This document shows positions 1 to 5,729 of a DNA stretch of 5,729 nt, one piece after another. The notes under the pieces are model-generated. The model was not told the origin of the DNA and did no database searches. It saw only the letters and a program-made list of their open reading frames with translations. The stretch lies in NCBI GenBank assembly GCA_036009105.1, contig DASYMJ010000191.1, positions 1-5,729 on the forward strand, read 5' to 3'. A program made the position numbers and the translations under genes. Positions within the stretch are counted from its first letter, which is position 1. Each line of letters begins with the position of its first letter. Source of the DNA: JAFAVZ01 sp036009105. Lineage in GTDB: Bacteria > Acidobacteriota > Thermoanaerobaculia > Gp7-AA8.

Positions 1-2496
1 TGGGACTGCCATGGCCTGCCCATCGAGCACGCCGTGGACAAGGAGCTCGGCTCGAAGAAGAAGGAGCTCTCCCCGGCCGACTTCCGCCGCGCCTGCCGCG
101 ACTTCGCCTCCCGCTATGTCGACATCCAGCGCGCGGACTTCATCCGCCTCGCCGTCTTCGGCGACTGGTTCAATCCCTACATGACCATGGCCTTCGGCTA
201 CGAGGCCGACATCGCCGCCGCCCTGGGGCGCTTCGTGCAGAGCGGCCAGGTCTACAAAGGCCTCAAGCCGGTGCACTGGTGCACCTACGATCAGTCCGCG
301 CTGGCCGAGGCGGAGGTGGAGTACGAGGAGCACACCTCGCCCAGCGTTTACGTGCGCTTCCGCCTGACCGATGAATCGGTGCAGGAGCTCGACCTCCCCA
401 TCGAGAAGCCGGCCTACGCCATCATCTGGACCACCACGCCGTGGACGCTGCCGGCCAACCTCGCCATCGCCGTAAAGCCCGACTTCGACTACTCCGTCGT
501 CGAGCACGACGGCGTGAATTACCTCATCGCCACCGAACTGCTCGAGCTGGTGACGAAGAAATTCGGCTGGACGGACATCCGCCAGGTGAAGCTCTTCAAA
601 GGGGCGACGCTGGAAGGCATCCACTACCGCCACGCCTTCCTCGACCGGGAAGGCGTCTTCGTCCTCGGCGACTACGTCACGCTCGATGCCGGCACGGGTC
701 TGGTGCACACCGCGCCCGGCCACGGCGCGGATGACTTCAACACCGGCCAGCGCTATGGCCTGCCCATCTACACGCCGGTCAACCACCGCGGCGAGTTCAC
801 CCAGGACGTGCCGATGTGGGCCGGCCTGCACGTGTTCAAGGCGAATCCGCTGATCATCGAGACGCTGCGCGAGCGCGGCGCGCTGGTGCATCAGGAAACG
901 ATCACCCACTCCTATCCGCACTGCTGGCGGTGCAAGAACCCGATCATCTTCCGGGCCACCGAGCAGTGGTTCATCTCCATGGATGAGAAGGGGCTGCGGC
1001 AGAGCGCTCTGGACGAGATCAAAAAGGTGCAGTGGTACCCCGCCTGGGGACAGGAGCGCATCTCCCAGATGATCGAGAACCGCCCCGACTGGTGCATCTC
1101 CCGCCAGCGCCTGTGGGGCGTGCCGATCACCGTGCTTTACTGCGAACAGTGCAGCGAAGTCGTCTCCTCGCCCGAGCTCTTCGCCCGCGTGGCAGAAGTC
1201 TTCCGCGCCGAGGGCTCGGACGCATGGTATGAGCACGACGCTTTCGACTTTCTCCCCGCCGGCTACAAGTGCGCGTGCGGCAGCAGCGCCTTCCGCAAGG
1301 AGCGCGACATCCTCGACGTCTGGTTCGACTCCGGCTGCTCGCACATCGCGGTGCTCAAGCAGCGCGAGGAGCTGACCTGGCCGGCGGCGGTGTACCTGGA
1401 AGGCCACGACCAGCATCGGGGCTGGTTCCACTCCTCGCTGCTCGTCGGCGCCGGCATCGAAGGCGGCGCTCCGTACGAGCAGGTCATCACCTGCGGCTTC
1501 GTGGTCGACGAGAAGGGCCGGAAGATGTCCAAGTCGATCGGCAACGTCGTCGAGCCGCAGGACGTGATGAAGCAGCACGGGGCGGACATCATCCGCATGT
1601 GGGTGGCCATGATCGACTACCGCGACGACATGGCCATCGGCAAGGAGATCCTGGCCCGCATCAGCGAGGCGTACCGCAAGATCCGCAACACGGCGCGCTA
1701 CCTGCTGTCGAACCTGAACGACTTCAATCCGGAGAGCGATGCGCTGCCCCTCGAGCAGCTGCTGCCGATCGACCGCTGGGTGCTCGACCGGGTCAGCCGC
1801 ATGCTGGAGCGCTGCCGCCAGGCTTACGACGGCTACGAGTTCCACATCGTGTATCACCGCGTGCTCGACCTCTGCACGGTCGACCTCTCCGCCGTCTATC
1901 TCGACGTGCAGAAGGACACGCTCTACTGCGACGCGCCGGCCAGCCGCGAGCGCCGCTCCGCGCAGACGGCGATGTATCACGCCCTGCGCGGCCTGGTCGG
2001 CATCACGGCGCCCATCCTCAGCTTCACCACCGAGGAGATCTACGAGGCGATGCCGGGGCCGAAGGAGCGCTCGGTGCACCTCACCGACTTCCCCACCCTC
2101 GAGGCCAAGCTTCCCTCGGAAGAGGGCTGGAACCGCATGCTCAAACTGCGCGAGGCGGTGACGAAAGTGCTGGAGCGCGCCCGCGCCGCGCAGCAGATCG
2201 GGCAGTCGCTCGAGGCGGACGTCGTGCTGTCCGGCATCCAGCCGTCGCAGCTGGTGGCCGATGTCGACCTCGCCGACTTTTTCATCGTTTCGCACGTCGA
2301 CTTTGACCCGACGCCCGGCGGCGAGAGGTTCGACATCGATGGCCAGCCGGTCGGCGTCACCATGAAGCCGGCGCGGGGCAACAAGTGCGGCCGCTGCTGG
2401 AAGTATCGCGAAGAGGTGGCCGAGGCCGGGCAGCTGTGCAAGCGTTGCGACGATGTGGTCATCACGCTCGCACCCGTCGAGCAGCCGACTGTATGA
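1..2496 (+). CDS. ileS: Isoleucyl-tRNA synthetase, 5' end cut by the window
   Basis: This class I aminoacyl-tRNA synthetase attaches isoleucine to tRNA-Ile in the cytoplasm. The frame is open from base 1, and 831 residues are visible. It begins at the HIGH-type signature WDCHGLPIEH (H4-G5-L6-P7), so about 50-60 N-terminal residues and the true start lie upstream; the GTG at 34 is internal. In order come the CP1 editing domain with TTTPWTLPAN (about 144-153) and TGLVHTAPGHGADD (232-245), the core motifs CISRQRLWGVP, DVWFDSG and GHDQHRGWF (468-476), and KMSKS (508-512, bases 1522-1536). An anticodon-binding helical domain follows (SEAYRKIRNTARYLL). The C-terminal zinc knuckle is C796-x2-C799-x13-C813-x2-C816. 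A second cysteine set (C381, C384, C424, C426) lies in the insert before DVWFDSG. The motif set and the C-terminal zinc finger fit the type 1 bacterial enzyme (inference). Nothing essential is missing in the visible part. lspA, a common downstream neighbour of ileS, is absent here. Confidence 0.98.
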   Translation, partial: WDCHGLPIEHAVDKELGSKKKELSPADFRRACRDFASRYVDIQRADFIRLAVFGDWFNPYMTMAFGYEADIAAALGRFVQSGQVYKGLKPVHWCTYDQSALAEAEVEYEEHTSPSVYVRFRLTDESVQELDLPIEKPAYAIIWTTTPWTLPANLAIAVKPDFDYSVVEHDGVNYLIATELLELVTKKFGWTDIRQVKLFKGATLEGIHYRHAFLDREGVFVLGDYVTLDAGTGLVHTAPGHGADDFNTGQRYGLPIYTPVNHRGEFTQDVPMWAGLHVFKANPLIIETLRERGALVHQETITHSYPHCWRCKNPIIFRATEQWFISMDEKGLRQSALDEIKKVQWYPAWGQERISQMIENRPDWCISRQRLWGVPITVLYCEQCSEVVSSPELFARVAEVFRAEGSDAWYEHDAFDFLPAGYKCACGSSAFRKERDILDVWFDSGCSHIAVLKQREELTWPAAVYLEGHDQHRGWFHSSLLVGAGIEGGAPYEQVITCGFVVDEKGRKMSKSIGNVVEPQDVMKQHGADIIRMWVAMIDYRDDMAIGKEILARISEAYRKIRNTARYLLSNLNDFNPESDALPLEQLLPIDRWVLDRVSRMLERCRQAYDGYEFHIVYHRVLDLCTVDLSAVYLDVQKDTLYCDAPASRERRSAQTAMYHALRGLVGITAPILSFTTEEIYEAMPGPKERSVHLTDFPTLEAKLPSEEGWNRMLKLREAVTKVLERARAAQQIGQSLEADVVLSGIQPSQLVADVDLADFFIVSHVDFDPTPGGERFDIDGQPVGVTMKPARGNKCGRCWKYREEVAEAGQLCKRCDDVVITLAPVEQPTV

Positions 2497-2502
2497 AGAG
2501 TC

Positions 2503-2511
2503 TGCTATTCT
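2503..2511 (+). promoter_or_regulatory. Possible extended -10 promoter for the small basic protein gene
   Basis: The sequence TGCTATTCT has a TG dinucleotide one base before a TATTCT hexamer, the arrangement of a sigma-70-type extended -10 element. It lies just after the ileS stop, 22 bases before the GTG start of the next gene. This would give a very short leader carrying the Shine-Dalgarno sequence. No good -35 hexamer is present 16-18 bases upstream (about 2482-2489), so the call rests on the -10 alone. It is one of the few AT-richer stretches in the window, which supports it weakly. Confidence 0.3.
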
Positions 2512-2520
2512 CGCTCTTTT

Positions 2521-2530
2521 GAAGGAGGAC
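2521..2530 (+). promoter_or_regulatory. Strong Shine-Dalgarno site that fixes a GTG start
   Basis: The run GAAGGAGGAC contains GGAGG (2524-2528), five bases before the GTG at 2534. It is a near-perfect anti-16S match at good spacing, and the clearest ribosome-binding site in the window. It decides the start of the small basic protein: the frame is open further upstream, but that part overlaps ileS and has no comparable signal. A TTG at 2540 is also in frame but is less well placed. Confidence 0.8.
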
Positions 2531-2533
2531 GCC

Positions 2534-2803
2534 GTGGCGTTGAAAACGAAGGACATCAAAAAGGCCGCCAACAAAGCCGTCAAGGATGGCGAGAAGGCCG
2601 TCAAGGACGCGGTGAAGAAGGTTCAGAAAGCCGCCGCCCCGAAGATCAAGGAACTGAAGAAGGCGGCCAAGCCCATCGTGAAGAAGGTCTCCAAGAAGGC
2701 CGGACAGATCACGGATGACGTGGTCGAAGGCGCTCGGGACTACGCCCGTTCCGCCCTCAAGAGCTCGGCCAAGACGCTGAAGAAGGCCGCCAGGAAAATC
2801 TAG
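2534..2803 (+). CDS. Small lysine/alanine-rich basic protein, histone H1-tail-like (hypothetical)
   Basis: This gene encodes 89 residues, starting MALKTKDIKK and ending KKAARKI. The GTG start is chosen for the Shine-Dalgarno sequence five bases upstream. By hand count it has 25 Lys, 3 Arg, about 18 Ala and only 9 acidic residues, giving a net charge near +19. It has no Cys or Trp and one Tyr (Y70). Lysine pairs recur in a KKAA/AVKDAVKK pattern that should form amphipathic helices, broken by prolines at 36 and 47. A more mixed segment (about 57-75, GQITDDVVEGARDYARSAL) separates two basic arms. There is no signal peptide or membrane segment. The composition resembles bacterial H1-like proteins such as Hc1/HctA-type and AlgP-type tails, which suggests nucleic-acid binding, but composition alone does not show homology. 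A phasin-like or stress-type helical protein is an alternative. It lies 37 bases after ileS and 55 bases before the PHP gene. Its coding status is well supported, its function is not. Confidence 0.8.
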   Translation: MALKTKDIKKAANKAVKDGEKAVKDAVKKVQKAAAPKIKELKKAAKPIVKKVSKKAGQITDDVVEGARDYARSALKSSAKTLKKAARKI

Positions 2804-2817
2804 GCCGGCTTCGCATC

Positions 2818-2847
2818 GGCGGGCAGCAGGCACGTTCGCTGCTCGCC
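2818..2847 (+). promoter_or_regulatory. 10-bp hairpin between the basic protein gene and the PHP gene
   Basis: The arms GGCGGGCAGC (2818-2827) and GCTGCTCGCC (2838-2847) pair over all ten positions, with one G-U pair, around a 10-base loop (2828-2837). The hairpin ends 11 bases before the ATG at 2859. No U-run follows, so it is not a classical intrinsic terminator. It could be a U-less terminator, a processing or mRNA-stability element, or a structure controlling access to the PHP start. An alternative 4-bp stem, GCCG (2804-2807) with CGGC (2817-2820), would compete for bases 2818-2820. The pairing is read directly from the sequence and the role is inferred. Confidence 0.5.
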
Positions 2848-2858
2848 ATCGATTCGAC

Positions 2859-3674
2859 ATGCGTTTTGCCGACCTGCACCTCCACACCTATCACTCCGAC
2901 GGCACGCGCTCACCCCGGGAAGTCATCGACGTCGCCCGCTCGCACGGCCTGGACATCGTGGCCATCAGCGACCACGACAACCTCGCCGCCTACTTCGAGA
3001 TCAAGCGCTACGCCGATCAGCATGACGTGACGCTCGTGCCGGCGACGGAGCTCTCGTGCGGCTATCGCGGCGTGGACGTGCACATCCTCGCCTACTCCTT
3101 CGATCCGTTCGATGAGCGCATCGACGCCCGCCTCCGCGCGTTCCGCGAAGCGCGCCAGCGCCGCGGCCAGCGCATGGTCGAGCGCCTCCGCTCCCTCGGC
3201 TTCGACATCACCCTGCAGCGCGTCGAGGAGCTCGCCGCCGGCGGCGCCCTCGGCCGCCCGCATGTAGCCCGCGCGCTGGTGGAGAAGGGCTACGCCGATT
3301 CGGTCGCCGACGCCTTCGACACGCTGCTCGGCACCGGCAAGCCGGGCTACGTGGAGAAGGAGCGCTTCCAGGTGGACGAGGCGGTGGCGATGATCCACGC
3401 CGCCGGCGGCGTGCTCTCCGTCGCCCATCCCTCGCACTATCCGGACAAGGCGCAGCTCGTGGCCGAGGTGCTCGATGCGGGGGTGGATGCGGTGGAGGTG
3501 TTCCATCCCGATGTGCCGGAGGAAGACCGCGAGCTGTTCACGAACCTGGCCCGCTTCCGCGGCAAGTTCACCACCGGCGGCTCCGACGACCACGGCTCGG
3601 TGAAGACCTCCGAGACCCTCGGCACGATCCGCGTGCCGGAGAACCTGATCGCGCCTATCCTCGTCCGGCTGTGA
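2859..3674 (+). CDS. PHP-domain phosphoesterase, RNase AM / nucleoside 3',5'-bisphosphate phosphatase type
   Basis: This is a 271-residue cytoplasmic metal-dependent phosphoesterase of the PHP superfamily. The metal-binding set is complete and in order: DLHLHTYHSDG (H7, H9, D14), SDHD (residues 37-40), ATELS (E64), VHILAY (H75), GRPH (H135), AHPSH (H190), FHPD (H216) and GSDDHG (D243, H245). The spacing and the HTYHSDGTRSPREVIDVA opening match the YciV/TrpH/Cv1693 group. Characterised members of that group remove the 3'-phosphate from nucleoside 3',5'-bisphosphates such as pAp, and E. coli RNase AM also trims RNA 5' ends. Length is close to the family norm of about 280-290. The ATG sits where family members start, although no Shine-Dalgarno sequence precedes it and a hairpin occupies the upstream region. 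Its stop overlaps the start of the membrane phosphoesterase gene. The family call is firm; the exact substrate is inferred. Confidence 0.92.
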   Translation: MRFADLHLHTYHSDGTRSPREVIDVARSHGLDIVAISDHDNLAAYFEIKRYADQHDVTLVPATELSCGYRGVDVHILAYSFDPFDERIDARLRAFREARQRRGQRMVERLRSLGFDITLQRVEELAAGGALGRPHVARALVEKGYADSVADAFDTLLGTGKPGYVEKERFQVDEAVAMIHAAGGVLSVAHPSHYPDKAQLVAEVLDAGVDAVEVFHPDVPEEDRELFTNLARFRGKFTTGGSDDHGSVKTSETLGTIRVPENLIAPILVRL

Positions 3675-4849
3675 TCCGGGCCCTCTTCGCCTTTCTCGTG
3701 CTGCTCGCGCTCCTCGGCGATGCGCGCATCTTCCTTTTCATCATGAACCGCTTCGTATTCGGCAGCCATCGCGAGGAGCGCTCGCCGTGGAACTGGCTGA
3801 TGTTCGCCGTGCCGCCGCTGCTGCTCGCCCTGACTTTGATGTTCTGGCCGCTCAGCGACTGGATCGACCGCCTGCAGTCGACGCGCATCGTGGAGTGGCT
3901 CGCGCCGGAGCGTCTGGAAACCATGGCCTGGTCCATTGCCTTTGCCAAACTCGGCTCGGCCTGGCTCCTCATCGCCGCCGCCGTGGGGTCGCTCTGGATC
4001 GTGGAGCGTTTGCACGCGCTGCAGACGCGCGACGTGCCGCTGATCGGGGTCGTGTCAACTGCTTCGCCTTCGCCCCGCCGCTGGTTCCACAACGATCTGT
4101 ACGACGTCGAGCTCACCCGCCACGAGGTTTTCATCGATGACCTGCCCGCCGCCTTCGAGGGCTACCGCATCGCGTTCCTGACCGACACGCACGTCGCCGC
4201 TTTCATGCGCCGCGACTTCTATCGCGATGTCGTTGCAGCGGCGCGCTCGATCGATCCCGATCTCATCCTCCTCGGCGGCGACCTGGTCACGTGGAAGCGG
4301 GACATCCCGCTCATGGGCGAGGTCCTGTTGACCGGTCTCGCCGCGCGCGACGGCGTGTTCGCGGTGCTCGGCAACCACGACATCTGGGCCTCCGCCGATC
4401 TCGTCGCCGCGATGTTGGCCTCGCACGGCGTCACCCTGCTCACCAACCGCGCGGTCACGTTGCATCGCCATGGCGAACGCCTCTGGCTCGTCGGCATCGA
4501 CGAGATGTACCGCGGCACTCCGAATGTCGCCGCGGCGTTCGCCGGCATCCAGGACCACCCGCCGGCCATCGGCGTCAGCCATCATCCGGACATCGTCGAC
4601 CTGCTGGACGGCCGCCGCCTCGACCTGCTCGTCTGCGGCCACACCCACGGAGGACAGATCCGCTTCCCGTTCTTCGGCGCGGTGGTCGTGCCGTCGCGGC
4701 ACGAGGGGGCGTACGCGGCAGGATTTCACCGCCTGCGCAACGTGTTGCTCTACGTCAGCCGCGGCATCGGCGCCGTCCCCCCGCTGCGCATCCTCTGCCG
4801 CCCGGAGATCGCAGCGTTCACCCTGCGCCGCGGCCACCGCACTCCATGA
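3671..4849 (+). CDS. Membrane-anchored calcineurin-like metallophosphoesterase (YkuE/YaeI-like)
   Basis: This 392-residue protein starts at a GTG inside the overlap GTGA with the PHP stop. No Shine-Dalgarno sequence is seen, which suggests translational coupling. The N-terminal third is hydrophobic, with likely membrane segments at about 4-25, 43-60 and 88-111. Starting at M25 instead would lose the first one. The catalytic domain carries the full two-metal set: TDTH (D172, H174), GGDL (D204), GNHD (N235, H236), SHHPD (H304) and CGHTHGGQ (H324, H326). The order and the GHTHGGQ ending match the YkuE/YaeI subgroup of Metallophos proteins. Known relatives act on phospholipids or on UDP-diacylglucosamine (chlamydial LpxG), so a lipid or envelope-related phosphodiester at the membrane face is plausible, but this is inference. 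The stop overlaps the queG start (ATGA). The family is certain and the substrate unknown. Confidence 0.9.
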   Translation: MIRALFAFLVLLALLGDARIFLFIMNRFVFGSHREERSPWNWLMFAVPPLLLALTLMFWPLSDWIDRLQSTRIVEWLAPERLETMAWSIAFAKLGSAWLLIAAAVGSLWIVERLHALQTRDVPLIGVVSTASPSPRRWFHNDLYDVELTRHEVFIDDLPAAFEGYRIAFLTDTHVAAFMRRDFYRDVVAAARSIDPDLILLGGDLVTWKRDIPLMGEVLLTGLAARDGVFAVLGNHDIWASADLVAAMLASHGVTLLTNRAVTLHRHGERLWLVGIDEMYRGTPNVAAAFAGIQDHPPAIGVSHHPDIVDLLDGRRLDLLVCGHTHGGQIRFPFFGAVVVPSRHEGAYAAGFHRLRNVLLYVSRGIGAVPPLRILCRPEIAAFTLRRGHRTP

Positions 4850-5729
4850 TCACCAAGCTCTCCGAAGTCTGGCCCGCACTGGAACAGGTTGCCCTTTCCG
4901 AGGGCGTCTTGCGCTTCGGCGCCGCTTCTTTGTCCGACGCCCATGCCTCCCTCTTCGCCTCCTGGATCGAGCGCGGCCACCACGCGACGATGTCGTACCT
5001 TGCTCGCAACCTTCCCACGCGCCTCGATCCCTCCTCCCGTTTCCCCTGGGCCCTTTCCGCCGTCGTCATCCTCGTTCCGTATTCTGCCGACCGCCCCCCC
5101 GCCCCACCCGGCGCTCTCTCCCACCACGTGGCCCGCTATGCCTTGGGCGACGACTACCACCAGGTCCTCGACCGCATCCTGCGCGCCTTCGAGTCCGCCC
5201 TCCCGCCCGAGGTGCGCACGTGGCGCTACGTCGACACCGGCCCGCTATCGGACCGCGCCCTCGCCGCCAACGCCGGCCTCGGCTGGATCGCCAAGAACGG
5301 CATGCTCATCTCGGAGGAGGACGGCTCCTACACCTTCATCGGAGCTCTGCTGACCTCGCTCGAAAGCGACATCCACGCGGAACTGGCGGCCGACCGCTGC
5401 GGCACCTGCACCCGCTGCCTGGACGCCTGCCCCACGGCCGCCATCCTCCCCGACCGCACCCTCGACAGCGCCCGCTGCATCAGCTACGCAACCATCGAGC
5501 ACCGCGGCCCGCTGGAGGTCGCTCCCCACGGCCACGTCTTCGGCTGCGACATCTGCCAGGAGGTGTGCCCCTGGAACCATCCCCCCGCCCCACCCACCCA
5601 CCCGGCCTTCACGCCTCGCCCCACCTACGGCGCCACCCCGGTCACCGACCTCCTCCGCCTGACCCAGTCGGACTTCTCCACTCTCTTCCGCAAGAGCGCC
5701 ATCAAACGGACGAAACTAGCCGGGCTGCT
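4846..5729 (+). CDS. queG: Epoxyqueuosine reductase, 3' end cut by the window
   Basis: QueG is a cobalamin-dependent iron-sulfur enzyme that reduces epoxyqueuosine to queuosine at wobble position 34 of tRNA-Asp, -Asn, -His and -Tyr. The frame starts at the ATG in the ATGA overlap with the upstream stop and stays open to the window edge (294 residues plus two bases). Diagnostic motifs are VARYALGDDYHQVL (about 95-108), VDTGPLSDRALAANAGLGWIAKN (about 129-151, with D130 as the likely catalytic acid of DTGP), and YTFIGALL. The two [4Fe-4S] clusters are served by C185-x2-C188-x2-C191-x3-C195P, C211 (ARCISYATIE) and C234-x2-C237-x3-C241PWN, so all eight expected cysteines are present. It ends in the conserved KSAIKRTKLAGL region, so only a short C-terminal tail is likely missing (families run from about 300 to 390 residues). 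No Shine-Dalgarno sequence is seen. Two proline-rich inserts coincide with C-rich DNA. Confidence 0.96.
   Translation, partial: MITKLSEVWPALEQVALSEGVLRFGAASLSDAHASLFASWIERGHHATMSYLARNLPTRLDPSSRFPWALSAVVILVPYSADRPPAPPGALSHHVARYALGDDYHQVLDRILRAFESALPPEVRTWRYVDTGPLSDRALAANAGLGWIAKNGMLISEEDGSYTFIGALLTSLESDIHAELAADRCGTCTRCLDACPTAAILPDRTLDSARCISYATIEHRGPLEVAPHGHVFGCDICQEVCPWNHPPAPPTHPAFTPRPTYGATPVTDLLRLTQSDFSTLFRKSAIKRTKLAGL
5094..5109 (-). other. G-rich tract on the - strand, possible G-quadruplex (first in queG)
   Basis: The + strand reads C7-G-C4-A-C3, so the - strand has runs of 3, 4 and 7 guanines separated by single bases. The seven-G run can split into two runs with a one-base loop, giving four G-tracts. 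The - strand is the template for queG. The tract encodes residues RPPAPP in a loop before the VARYALGDDYH motif. Confidence 0.4.
5095..5595 (+). repeat. Exact 15-base direct repeat, two copies in queG
   Basis: CCCCCCGCCCCACCC occurs at 5095-5109 and again at 5581-5595, 486 bases apart. Both copies are in the same reading frame and encode PPAPP (residues 84-88 and 246-250). The feature span covers both copies and the DNA between them. Low complexity makes chance or convergent proline-codon use a fair explanation. Recombination between the copies would delete 486 bases (162 codons) in frame, including the first cysteine cluster. Confidence 0.6.
5581..5603 (-). other. Five-run G tract on the - strand, strong G-quadruplex motif (second in queG)
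   Basis: The + strand holds C-runs of 6, 4, 3, 3 and 3 separated by single bases G, A, A, A. On the - strand these are five G-runs with one-base loops, the pattern expected for a stable parallel G-quadruplex. The + strand could form an i-motif. The tract encodes PPAPPTHP (residues 246-253), directly after the second cluster motif CPWNH of QueG. Whether it folds or matters in the cell is unknown; it may follow from proline codons in a high-GC gene. Confidence 0.5.

Noticed and set aside
1269..2306. Long open frame on the + strand in another frame of ileS (345 codons, Arg- and Ala-rich)
   Set aside because: It overlaps clear ileS coding sequence that holds the KMSKS and anticodon-domain motifs. 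Its Arg/Gly/Ala-heavy translation is the usual shadow product of high-GC genes.
2453..2533. Upstream extension of the small basic protein to an ATG at 2453, inside ileS
   Set aside because: The extra 27 residues are not lysine-rich and overlap the ileS zinc-knuckle tail. The strong Shine-Dalgarno sequence at 2524-2528 points to the GTG at 2534.
2818..2847. Reading the hairpin as a classical Rho-independent terminator
   Set aside because: The stem is good but is followed by ATCGATTCGAC rather than a U-run, and the PHP gene starts 11 bases later, so only a general structural element is called.
2910..3593. 227-codon open frame on the - strand opposite the PHP gene
   Set aside because: It is antisense to the metal-binding motifs of the PHP protein. 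Its His/Glu/Ala-rich composition reflects reverse-complemented GC-rich codons.
4055..4837. 260-codon open frame on the - strand opposite the membrane phosphoesterase
   Set aside because: It lies wholly antisense to a gene with a complete metallophosphoesterase motif set, has no recognisable domain and no start signal, and is expected from GC-rich third positions.
4889..5353. 154-codon Ser/Pro/Arg-rich open frame on the + strand within queG
   Set aside because: It is out of frame with queG, whose motifs run through the whole interval. The composition is typical of a frame-shifted GC-rich gene.
1..5729. CRISPR array, tRNA or rRNA gene, insertion sequence, attachment site or origin
   Set aside because: No regularly spaced repeats, tRNA-like cloverleaf, transposase or terminal inverted repeats were seen. 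Intergenic space totals under 100 bases and leaves no room for such elements.

Overview
The window is a gene-dense, high-GC stretch of bacterial chromosome (by eye about two thirds G+C, with third codon positions strongly G or C). All five supported genes lie on the + strand. None looks mobile, phage-derived or recently acquired. I cannot place the organism with confidence. The lack of lspA right after ileS, a small lysine/alanine-rich basic protein, and a multi-pass membrane metallophosphoesterase would fit a high-GC Gram-negative such as Verrucomicrobiota or Acidobacteriota, but this is only a guess.

Layout. Bases 1-2496 are the 3' nine tenths of ileS (isoleucyl-tRNA synthetase), entering the window at its HIGH-type motif. 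A 37-base gap holds an extended -10-like element and a strong Shine-Dalgarno sequence. It leads to a GTG-started 89-codon gene (2534-2803) for a very basic histone-H1-tail-like protein. A 55-base gap follows, containing a 10-bp hairpin. Then come three tightly packed genes: a PHP-family phosphoesterase resembling RNase AM/YciV (2859-3674), a membrane-anchored calcineurin-like metallophosphoesterase (3671-4849) and queG, epoxyqueuosine reductase (4846 to the window edge, cut at its 3' end). The last two junctions are 4-base overlaps (GTGA and ATGA), so translational coupling is likely.

How the genes may work together. IleRS charges tRNA-Ile. QueG performs the last step of queuosine synthesis at the wobble base of tRNAs with GUN anticodons. 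PHP proteins of the RNase AM type hydrolyse 3',5'-nucleoside bisphosphates and trim RNA 5' ends. Three of the five genes therefore touch tRNA or RNA metabolism. The membrane phosphoesterase probably acts on a lipid or envelope substrate and the small basic protein may bind DNA or RNA, so the grouping may be partly housekeeping coincidence.

Most of the window is ordinary. The points worth a second look are the basic small protein with its own translation signals, the hairpin directly upstream of the SD-less PHP gene, and two G-quadruplex-capable tracts in queG that share an exact 15-base repeat encoding PPAPP.
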